From Myxococcaceae bacterium (GTDB taxonomy: Bacteria > Myxococcota_A > Polyangia > Polyangiales > Ga0077539): 36,402 nt of DNA. Positions 14,313-21,426 of the stretch are shown one piece after another. Every line of letters begins with the position of its first letter. Positions within the stretch are counted from its first letter, which is position 1. The translations under genes were made by a program, and so were the position numbers. Below the pieces are notes generated by a model, which worked only from the letters and a program-made list of their open reading frames with translations, ran no database searches and was not told where the DNA came from. Location of the stretch: the NCBI GenBank assembly GCA_028287085.1, contig JAQBQI010000500.1, forward strand, positions 1 to 36,402, written 5' to 3'.

Positions 14313-15347
14313 TCAGGGTGCGCGCGAGATGTCCCGCGCGAGCGCCTCAAGCCACGCGATGCACGCGTTCATCTCGGGTTCCTCGGGGCGCATGTCCTTC
14401 TGCGCCTGCAACTTCGGGTGGATCATGTTGCGGAACTCGCGAAGTACCTTGTGAACCATCTGCGCCGAGTGGGGCTTCAGCAGGCCGAGGTCGACCGCCA
14501 CCTCGATGTACTCGAAGAACTTCCATTCTTCCGTCTCGATATCCTTCACTCCGCCCTTGCTCTTCGGTGCTTTCGGCGACGCCATCGCGAGCGCCTTCCG
14601 CGTTAGCAGCGCGTCGTAGAGGATGCCCTCGCTGATCGCACCGGCGAGAACCACCGATGCCATCGGAAGCACCGCTTCCCTCGCGATCGCGAGCTCGGCA
14701 GCCTTCGCTTCGAGGACTGCGCGCACCTCGGGGTCGCGCACGAAGGTCAGGTCCAACGTCCAGTCGGAGACCGACTGCGCGCGGCGCCCCCGCTGGGCCG
14801 ACGCAAGGTACTTCGGCTCTTCAGCAGCCCACTCGCGGCCCGACGACGTAACGAGAAGATGGCGCCCCCGCTCCGCCGCTCCCGTCTTCTTCTTGACCAG
14901 TTCGCGATCGAGGGCCCAGTCGATGAGGGTCGCCACCTCCTCCCTCCGCCAGCCCGTGTCCTCCTCGATCCCACGCTCGGTCGCGATGTAGCCCTCGGGG
15001 ACCCGTCTCACGTGCTCGACCAGCGCGAACCGCCTCTCGGGCTCCGTGCGGCCGCGGACGGCGGCATGCCCGTCCGAACGTACGATCCGCTCCAGCGCCT
15101 CCAGATGCCATGCGAGGAGCCGGTCGTTTTGAGAGTCCGCCTCGCGCGCCTTCGCTGCCGAAACTTCGAAGGCCTGCCGCCCCTCGTCCGCGAGCCAGGA
15201 CCCTTGCCCGGCCCTCGCGATCCAGTCCGCAACCAGATCCCTCCATCCGTCGGTACTGCCGTGCTTCGTCTCCTTCCACTGACGCGCCAATCGTGACGCC
15301 TCGTCGGCGACGTCGACTCTTCCGAAATGGGTCTTGAGCCAATCCAT
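14313..15347 (-). CDS. Winged-helix plus HEPN-like protein, candidate defence gene
   Basis: A 344-residue protein from the ATG at 15347, which has GGAGGGAC five bases upstream; an open frame extends 63 codons further but is not needed. Residues about 105-180 look like a winged helix (VPEGYIATERGIEEDTGWRR, then VATLIDWALDRELVKKKTG, then a wing). The C-terminal third (235-335) is all helical and ends VHKVLREFRNMIHPKLQ. The Arg residues R303/R306 with N307 and H310 fit the R-x(4-6)-H, often RN-containing, motif of HEPN domains. Many such HEPN proteins are toxins, RNases or RNA-binding sensors. No antitoxin-like partner is adjacent. Function is inferred from fold. Confidence 0.55.
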   Translation of the reverse strand: MDWLKTHFGRVDVADEASRLARQWKETKHGSTDGWRDLVADWIARAGQGSWLADEGRQAFEVSAAKAREADSQNDRLLAWHLEALERIVRSDGHAAVRGRTEPERRFALVEHVRRVPEGYIATERGIEEDTGWRREEVATLIDWALDRELVKKKTGAAERGRHLLVTSSGREWAAEEPKYLASAQRGRRAQSVSDWTLDLTFVRDPEVRAVLEAKAAELAIAREAVLPMASVVLAGAISEGILYDALLTRKALAMASPKAPKSKGGVKDIETEEWKFFEYIEVAVDLGLLKPHSAQMVHKVLREFRNMIHPKLQAQKDMRPEEPEMNACIAWLEALARDISRAP

Positions 15348-15420
15348 GCTGTCCCTCCAGCCGAAGGTCGTAGCACGCGAACGATCGGCCCTCGCTTCGT
15401 TGAGGGCCGCGCGAAGGGCG

Positions 15421-15904
15421 ATGCCCCCCGTCGCCCGCGGAAAGCTGGTGGACCTCGTGACGAACGAGGAGCTGCCCTTCGAGTCCAACCCCGAGGAGTT
15501 CGAGCTCACCCTGGGCGCGGAGTGGCACGCCGACACGCCGCACGGCGCCTCCCACGCCCGCCGCAGCTACCGAGGCGGCGAGGGCCGCGCGACGCCCTGA
15601 CGCTGGTCTTCCTACGGGAGACCCTCGACGCCTCAGACATGGAGGCCTCTCGCGTCGGCTGGGGGCGCTGCACTTCGCGGACTACGCCCCGGACGGGCGC
15701 CTGCGCGGCGGCGCACACCCGGTGCGTCTGCACTTCGGCGCGTGGAAGACCCTTTGCTGCACCGTCGGCAAGATCGAGCTTGGGTTCGGGCCGTGGTTCG
15801 ACCCGGAGACCCTCCGGTCGGGCGGCACTAAGGCGACGATCGCGCTCGACGAGGCGCCCGCCGCGGGCGACCTGTCGGCCGACGACGTGCGGCGCGGCGC
15901 GTGA
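15421..15904 (+). pseudogene. Contractile-injection-system tube-type (LysM-like) gene, frameshifted relic
   Basis: Three successive frames each carry part of one protein: GKLVDLVTNEELPFESNPEE and LTLGAEWHADTPHGASHARR, then DALTLVFLRETLDASDMEAS, then PVRLHFGAWKTLCCTVGKIE and LGFGPWFDPETLR up to DDVRRGA and a stop at 15904. This order matches the CIS tube/LysM-type protein of contractile injection systems and tailed phages. At least two frameshifts and a small deletion after DMEAS make it non-functional. The next relic overlaps its stop by GTGA, as such genes do in intact clusters. No sheath, spike or AAA+ genes of that system remain in the window. Confidence 0.62.
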
Positions 15905-16238
15905 ACCTCCTGCGGTCGAGCCCTTGGGCCCGCGAGCCGCGCTACTGGGAAGCGCGGACGGGCGAGGTCTTCTTTGGCCCGCGGCAGCCCGTGCGCCTCG
16001 TGCCGTCGGCCGACGACGCGCTGCACACTTGGCGCGCGGGCGACCGGCTGGGCCTGCTCGCGCACGCGGCGTGGACGACGCGAACCTCTGGTGGCTGCTC
16101 TGCGACCTCAACGACGTCGTTGACCCCTCGGCGATCGAGGTCGGGGCCGTGCCCCACGTCCCGTCGCGCGCCCGCATCGAGCTCGTCGTTCTGGGAAAGG
16201 TCTGGGTGGGATCTTGTCGGTTGAAGATCCGTGGCTAG
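15901..16238 (+). pseudogene. Baseplate protein (gp53-like) relic, frameshifted
   Basis: The GTG at 15901 opens MNLLRSSPWAREPRYWEART, then VRLVPSADDALHTWRAGDRL and GLLAHAAW. A frameshift follows and the rest reads DDANLWWLLCDLNDVVDPSA, IEVGAVPHVPSRARIELVVL to a stop at 16238. The pattern of a short protein placing a residue-rich NLWW-LCD-N motif before a LysM-like strand is typical of gp53-type baseplate wedge proteins encoded next to the tube/LysM gene. Together with the preceding relic it marks the remains of an injection-system operon. Confidence 0.55.
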
Positions 16239-16247
16239 GCTTCGACC

Positions 16248-16553
16248 ATGCCATCGTCGAGCAGCGATTTTCGGGCGTGGATTGGGGATCATGTCAGCGA
16301 GGACGCCCATCCGGCGGAACCCGCGTGGCTTTACAACGCGCTTGATCGCGTCGAGTCCTTGGGGTCGCCGTTCTCCTGCAAGCGCCTTGCGGGCGACCGC
16401 TATGGCGTGTCTCGTGAAGGCACGGACGAGCAGCTCACCATCACCGATCCGGAGCGCATCGAGATGATGGCGTATCTGGAGGAGGAGTACATGGGCGGGA
16501 TGGATGGCGAGAGTTATGAGGGTTACGAGCACGCGATCTCGAAGGACGACTGA
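16248..16553 (+). CDS. Hypothetical acidic 101-residue protein
   Basis: Starts ATG at 16248 (MPSSSSDFRAWIGDHVSE) and is rich in Asp/Glu, ending MAYLEEEYMGGMDGESYEGY then EHAISKDD. A central part (DRYGVSREGTDEQLTITDPE) looks like a short beta hairpin. No family is recognised. GC3 is host-like and the frame is clean, so it is likely real. It lies ten bases after the baseplate relic and converges with the FGE-fold gene. A strongly acidic small protein could be an inhibitor or immunity type, but there is no direct evidence. Confidence 0.6.
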   Translation: MPSSSSDFRAWIGDHVSEDAHPAEPAWLYNALDRVESLGSPFSCKRLAGDRYGVSREGTDEQLTITDPERIEMMAYLEEEYMGGMDGESYEGYEHAISKDD

Positions 16554-16645
16554 GGCGGGCCACGTCGGGTGACGCCCGCAATGCGAGGTTCGTTCTCGAA
16601 CAGCGTCTGTCTGAGCGCCACGTTTCGGTTCTCGATTCTCGCCTC

Positions 16646-17443
16646 CTACTCGCCTCCTCGAGCCAGTCGAAACCCGACGGTGGGTCTGCCGTCACGCGGA
16701 TGGAGCGCATCGCGCACCGAGGCGCGAACGGCCCTGGGATGATCCTCCCACGAGCCCCCACGGATGACCCGCGTCGCGCCTTTCGACGGTCCGGTGGGAT
16801 CGACCGCGGGTCTCCCGTCGTAGGCCCCGTGCCAGTCCGAGCACCACTCCCAGACGTTGCCCAGCATGTCGTAGAGGCCGCGGGGATTCGGCGCCTTCCC
16901 TCGAACGGCGTGCGACGTGTTGCCGCTGTTCGCCGCGTACCATGCGATCGAGTCCAGTTCCTTCGCGCGAGTGCCGTTCGCCGTCAGGGTCAAGGCCCCG
17001 GCCCAGGTTGCTGCCGTGGTCCCCGCGCGGCACGCGTACTCCCACTCCGCCTCGGTCGGCAGGCGAACCCCAAGGCCATCCACGCCATCGTTGAGCGCGC
17101 GGACGAAGTCGGAGCAGTCCTCCCAGCTCACAAGTTCCACCGGCCAATCGGCACCCTTGAATCGGGCGGGATCCGCTCTCATGACTGCCTCCCACAGCGC
17201 TTGCGTCACGGGCGTGTCGCCGAGCCAGTAGCCCCGCGTGATCACCACCGAGTGTCTGGTCTCGTCTCGCCGCCGCCCCGCCTCGATTCGGGTCGAGCCC
17301 ATCTCCAGGCAGCCCGGCGGGACCCATCGCATCCGTTGCTCTGCCCCAGCCACCGCAAAGGCCACGAAGGGGCCGTAGCGGTCGTCGCCCCAGGCAGTAG
17401 CCCACCGCGGCGGTAGCCCTGAGCGCAAGGGGTTCGCGCTCAT
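16646..17443 (-). CDS. FGE/SUMF1-fold protein, catalytic cysteines absent
   Basis: A 265-residue protein with a full formylglycine-generating-enzyme fold: MRWVPPGCLEMGSTRIEAG, HSVVITRGYWLGDTPVTQAL, VRLPTEAEWEYACRAGT, GLYDMLGNVWEWCSDWHG, RVIRGGSWEDHPRAVRAS and GFRLAR. The RGGSW motif is followed by EDHPRA, where true aerobic sulfatase-activating enzymes have a Cys pair, so formylglycine formation is unlikely; a binding or EgtB/PvdO-like role is possible. The ATG at 17443 (MSANPLRSG) is preferred over a longer open frame. It lies 183 bases downstream of the FGE fusion gene on the same strand and is its short paralogue, so it probably belongs to the same system. Confidence 0.82.
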   Translation of the reverse strand: MSANPLRSGLPPRWATAWGDDRYGPFVAFAVAGAEQRMRWVPPGCLEMGSTRIEAGRRRDETRHSVVITRGYWLGDTPVTQALWEAVMRADPARFKGADWPVELVSWEDCSDFVRALNDGVDGLGVRLPTEAEWEYACRAGTTAATWAGALTLTANGTRAKELDSIAWYAANSGNTSHAVRGKAPNPRGLYDMLGNVWEWCSDWHGAYDGRPAVDPTGPSKGATRVIRGGSWEDHPRAVRASVRDALHPRDGRPTVGFRLARGGE

Positions 17444-17626
17444 AGCACCGCCGCGCAATCGGTCGAGAAGCGCCGGTCTTGCTCCCGCTCGTAGGTCTCG
17501 CAACGGCGGACGGGGATGGTCGTGGCGTGCCGTCTCAAACGCTCGCGCTCCTACCCCGGTCGATACCCTCGGCGTCCCTCTCCGTGAGCGTCCGAACGCC
17601 CATCTCTTCTGACCTCTTACCGATCG

Positions 17627-20428
17627 TCACTGCGGACCTCGACCGAGCCGGAGACCGACCCCGTGAACACGTTCGTCAGGGCTGTGTGCGAAGCGAGCCG
17701 CCGCCCGGAGGCTCCGCGCGTGGTCGATCCAGGAGCCGCCACGAGCGACCCGCGCCGAGCCCGTCGATGGCCCGATGGGATCAACCGCAGGCGATGCGTC
17801 GTAGGGGCCACTCCAGTCCGCACACCACTCCTGAACGTTGCCAAGGAGATCGTAGAGGCCGTGCGGATTCGGCACCCTCCTGAGACCATCGCTCGTTCCG
17901 CCGACGATGTCCCCACCGTACCTCGCGATCGCGTCCAGCTCCTTCGCACGAACGGCATCGTCCGACAGCGTGAGGTTTCCCACCCAGGTCGCCGTCGCGG
18001 TCCCTGCGCGGCATGCGTACTCCCACTCCGCCTCCGTCGGCAGGCGAACTCCGAGACCTTCGACACGCTCGTTGAGCACGCTCACGAACACCGCGCAGTC
18101 GCTCCAACTGACACCGTCCACCGAGCGATCCGAGTCTCCGAATCGAACTGGTTTCGGTAGGGGTTCGACCGCGCGGATCGCGGGCTCCGGCTCCCGCTTG
18201 GGCGGGGGTTCCACGCGTCTCAGCTTCTTCACGCCCGGGGCGACCTCGACCTCCACGAACTGCGCTTGCTTCTCGCGAAGCAGCACTGTTCGGATCTGGT
18301 CGAGGTACGCCGCGTCGACCTTGGACATCTTGTTCCTCGCTTCGATCCCGAGCGCGCGGATCTTCTGCAGAACGGCGTCGGTATCCACCTTGAGATCCTC
18401 CGCGATCTCATAGACCCTGACTGTCGCGGTCGGAGTCAGCCCCATCACCGCCGCCCACAGTCCATGCGTCACCGGGGTCTCTCCAAGCCAGTACCCGCTC
18501 GTCAGCGCCACCTGGTGCTGCGGTCCTTCCTCCGAGAGGCGCCCCGCCTCGTCCTCGGGCGAGCCCATCTCGAAGCGGCCTGGTGGGATCCATCGCATCC
18601 GATACTCCACCCTGCCCACCGTGAACAACGCCCAGAGGCCGTGGCGATCACGACCTGCCGCGCGAGCCCATCGGTCCCGCGACCAGCGCCGCAGCTGCAA
18701 CGCCCCGCGGGCCGCATCGAGCGTCAGCTGCTCCGCCCCACCGAGCGACGTGGTGAGACCCCGATGAATCATCTGCTGCAGGCGGGAGACAGGCCGAGAC
18801 AGCAGCAGCTCCGGCCCCGACGCCTCCAGCGTCGCGACGGGGCTTCCGGGGCGCACGTGGTCGGCCTGCGATGCGTCGCCGAGCGGAGCGTAGGTCAGCG
18901 CACCGCCCACCTGACGCAGCGCCCAGGCCATCGTCGGCCTCTCGCCGCGCCTCGCCGCGCGCAGCGCCGCGATGTCGACGCCTTCGGGCGGTTCGACCTC
19001 GTCCGTCCCTTCGTGCGCCGCGTCCCAGATACGCGCGAGAGCGGGTACCTCGCGGTAGCCCGAGGCCGGCATTCCGTCGAGCATCGCACCGCCGTAGTGC
19101 CGGAGGCCGTCGCGCTCCATCGAACCGCGCTCGGGCCGCGATAGCGTGACGGCAAGGCGCTCCATGTAGCTCACCGCTTCCGCGTGGTCCGCGCGACCCA
19201 CCGCGGGCGAGGCGAACTGTCGCCACGCGATCGCCTCCGCGTAGCGCAGTTCTGCGGGCGCTCGCGCGCGCCACCGACGCAGAACTTCGTCCACGCGCCG
19301 TTGGAGGCTTTCATCGAGCTCACGAAACCGCGCGCGCAACGTCGCGCGCATCTTCGAGCGCAGCAGCAGGCCCGTCCCGTCGGCGGCCTCGACGGCCGGA
19401 TGGTTCCACGCCTCAAGCTCGGTCCCGACGGTGGCCTCCGGGAGCAGCCAGCGCAGCGCGCGCAGAAGCCCGGGCGGCGCCGTCGACGCCGCGGAGGCGA
19501 TCAGCATGAGACGATCGAGTGCGGCGGGGTCATCATGCGAGGCGCGCATCTCCCAGGACACGACGCGCGCAGACGACTGGTCCATCTCGCGCGCGGACTG
19601 CGGCACCAGCGCTGTAGCCTGGACTCCCGCCGCGTGGAGGGCTCGCAGCGCCTCGCGCCAGCGCTGACGGTCCACCTCGGCGCGCCCACCCAGGTCACCG
19701 AGAATCAGGACCGGCCGCACGGGGTCGGGCCGGTGTCCCTCGATCCATCCTCGCGGCGACCGCGCCGCCCGCGCATGCGCCGCTCGGTCGAGCCAGCGGA
19801 CGTCGAGCGCCCGACCAAACACGGCGCGCAACCCGCGCTCCACGCGCCGCTGGTCATGCCACAGCGGAACCAACTTGGGATTGCGATCGATCCACAGCGA
19901 CGCCCGATCGGCCCATGCGCGCCGCTGCACGCGCGGGACGACCACCACCGGCTCGCCCCGCAACCAGCAGCGGACCAGTTCGTTCACGTCGGGTTCCTTC
20001 GCCGCGCGCACCGCGTGGAGTGCCGACTGCAACACGGGCCACAATCGTCGCCAGGGCGTGAGCGGAGGAGGTTCTGGGGCCGCGAAGAGCGAATCTCCTT
20101 CGCCCCGGGCTTCCGCGGAGCTGAGGCCGACGGCTTCGTCGCGCGGCGTGCCCTGTTCGGAAGCGGCGGGCGGCAGGTAGCGCTCAGCGCGCCAGAAAGA
20201 TGCGGGTTCGTCTGTCGGCGTGGTTTCCAGGCCTGCTACCGCATCGTCAAAGCGTTGCTGTGGCGAGGGCTGGGGTTGGTACCGCTCGCGCGGCGGTACT
20301 TCTGGAACGTCGACGGCAGGGGTCTCCGCCCGATCGAAGCCCACGACCGTCACCGCGTCGCACGCTTCATCGCGTGGGAACGAGGCCACGACCCGAGCAA
20401 GATCGACGAGCCCGACGAGCGACCTCAA
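17627..20428 (-). CDS. Large FGE-fold fusion protein with an inserted IF2_N-like domain
   Basis: A 933-residue protein started by TTG whose codon overlaps the stop of the MoxR gene (TTGA), so translation is coupled. Order: a short N-terminal segment (1-30), a Pro-rich linker (40-125), an alpha/beta region (about 150-290) with VRPVLILGDLGG followed by helix and VQATALVP, vWA- or Rossmann-like but without a DxSxS metal site, then a long helical region (300-580), and an FGE fold (605-931). The FGE fold is split. After WLGETPVTHGLWAAVMG comes an insertion (667-762) starting VRVYEIAEDLKVDTDAVLQ and IRALGIEARNKMS, matching the N-terminal IF2_N domain of translation initiation factor IF-2, plus a Pro/Glu linker. 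The fold then resumes at VRFGDSDRSVDGVSW. RGGSW is followed by IDHARS, so the catalytic Cys pair is missing. It is likely the recognition or scaffold protein of the MoxR system. Confidence 0.8.
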   Translation of the reverse strand: MRSLVGLVDLARVVASFPRDEACDAVTVVGFDRAETPAVDVPEVPPRERYQPQPSPQQRFDDAVAGLETTPTDEPASFWRAERYLPPAASEQGTPRDEAVGLSSAEARGEGDSLFAAPEPPPLTPWRRLWPVLQSALHAVRAAKEPDVNELVRCWLRGEPVVVVPRVQRRAWADRASLWIDRNPKLVPLWHDQRRVERGLRAVFGRALDVRWLDRAAHARAARSPRGWIEGHRPDPVRPVLILGDLGGRAEVDRQRWREALRALHAAGVQATALVPQSAREMDQSSARVVSWEMRASHDDPAALDRLMLIASAASTAPPGLLRALRWLLPEATVGTELEAWNHPAVEAADGTGLLLRSKMRATLRARFRELDESLQRRVDEVLRRWRARAPAELRYAEAIAWRQFASPAVGRADHAEAVSYMERLAVTLSRPERGSMERDGLRHYGGAMLDGMPASGYREVPALARIWDAAHEGTDEVEPPEGVDIAALRAARRGERPTMAWALRQVGGALTYAPLGDASQADHVRPGSPVATLEASGPELLLSRPVSRLQQMIHRGLTTSLGGAEQLTLDAARGALQLRRWSRDRWARAAGRDRHGLWALFTVGRVEYRMRWIPPGRFEMGSPEDEAGRLSEEGPQHQVALTSGYWLGETPVTHGLWAAVMGLTPTATVRVYEIAEDLKVDTDAVLQKIRALGIEARNKMSKVDAAYLDQIRTVLLREKQAQFVEVEVAPGVKKLRRVEPPPKREPEPAIRAVEPLPKPVRFGDSDRSVDGVSWSDCAVFVSVLNERVEGLGVRLPTEAEWEYACRAGTATATWVGNLTLSDDAVRAKELDAIARYGGDIVGGTSDGLRRVPNPHGLYDLLGNVQEWCADWSGPYDASPAVDPIGPSTGSARVARGGSWIDHARSLRAAARFAHSPDERVHGVGLRLGRGPQ

Positions 20429-21426
20429 CCGCCGCGCTCTCGCGGATGTTTGCGGGTCGCCAGGCGCTTCACTTCCTCAAGTAGAGCGAGCTGCGCCTCG
20501 ACGTTCCGTGCCGACTCGACGACGACGCGCAACAAGTCGACGTACTCGGCCACGCCGGGCAGACACACACCGGTTCCTTGGAGTTCCGCGCGATCGTCCG
20601 CGAGGATCTCGGCCGTTCGGCGGAGCACCTCGGGCTGGCAGCCTTCGACGTTGGCTGCCCCGCGCGACATGAGCAAGGCGATGAGTGCCTCGCGCCCGCT
20701 GGGGAGCTCGATTTGCAGCACGAGACAGCGACGCACGAAGGCATCGGGCAGGGCGCGGTCCTCGTTGGTGGTGATGATCACCAGCGGGCGCGGCTTCGCG
20801 GCGGTGACGACGACGCGTCCCTCGACGTCGAAGCGGCCGTGGCCGAAGGCGTCGAGGAGGCCGTTGGGCACCGAGGGGTCGGCCTTGTCGATCTCGTCGA
20901 CGAGCAGCACGACACCCTCCACGTTGGGGTCGTCGGCAGTGGGCGGAGGCGGCATCTGCGCGACCTTCGCCTGCTCGCTCGCGGAGGCCCAGTCGTAGGC
21001 CCACCAAAGCGGACCCGGTTGGACGAAACGCATCACGTCGATCTGATCGAGTGCGTTCTCGGAGCCGCGACCGAGCGAGCCGGCGAGCTGCGCGCGGGCG
21101 AGCCGCGAGACGGCATCGACCGAATAGAGGAGATCGCGGGTCTCGGTGCGCGAGTCGACCGTGAAGGGCAGAAAGCGTCGTCCGAGGAGCTGAGCAGCGG
21201 CGCGCGCGAGCTGACTCTTGCCCGTGCCAGGCTCACCACGCACGAGGAGGGGGCGCTCGGCGGCGAGAGCGGCGTTGACCGCGAGAGCAGAGGCGCGATC
21301 GAGCACGTGCGCGGTCGCCGGGTGCGCGCCGAAAGCGGGGAGATGAACCAAGGTGGACCGGGGCGGTTGGCCTTCGTCCACCCTGGGAGGTACGTCGATG
21401 CGTCTGAGCTGGGTCGGCGGGTTCAT
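20425..21426 (-). CDS. MoxR-type AAA+ ATPase
   Basis: A 333-residue ATPase started by an ATG that overlaps the stop of the metallophosphoesterase gene (ATGA). Walker A is GEPGTGKS (64-71), Walker B LLVDEID (174-180), sensor 1 ITTN (218-221) and the arginine finger RR at 232-233, all in the order of MoxR/RavA-type AAA+ proteins; PFTVDSRTETRDLL (87-100) is the usual pre-Walker-B segment. The C-terminal lid is short. MoxR ATPases act as remodelling chaperones, often paired with vWA proteins; none with a clear metal site is visible here, so the FGE fusion may be the partner. Position in the middle of a three-gene overlapping operon supports a joint complex. Confidence 0.9.
   Translation of the reverse strand: MNPPTQLRRIDVPPRVDEGQPPRSTLVHLPAFGAHPATAHVLDRASALAVNAALAAERPLLVRGEPGTGKSQLARAAAQLLGRRFLPFTVDSRTETRDLLYSVDAVSRLARAQLAGSLGRGSENALDQIDVMRFVQPGPLWWAYDWASASEQAKVAQMPPPPTADDPNVEGVVLLVDEIDKADPSVPNGLLDAFGHGRFDVEGRVVVTAAKPRPLVIITTNEDRALPDAFVRRCLVLQIELPSGREALIALLMSRGAANVEGCQPEVLRRTAEILADDRAELQGTGVCLPGVAEYVDLLRVVVESARNVEAQLALLEEVKRLATRKHPRERGG

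Noticed and set aside
19184-20998. 604-codon open frame on the plus strand
   Set aside because: Antisense to the FGE fusion and MoxR genes, whose motifs and coupled starts leave no room for it.
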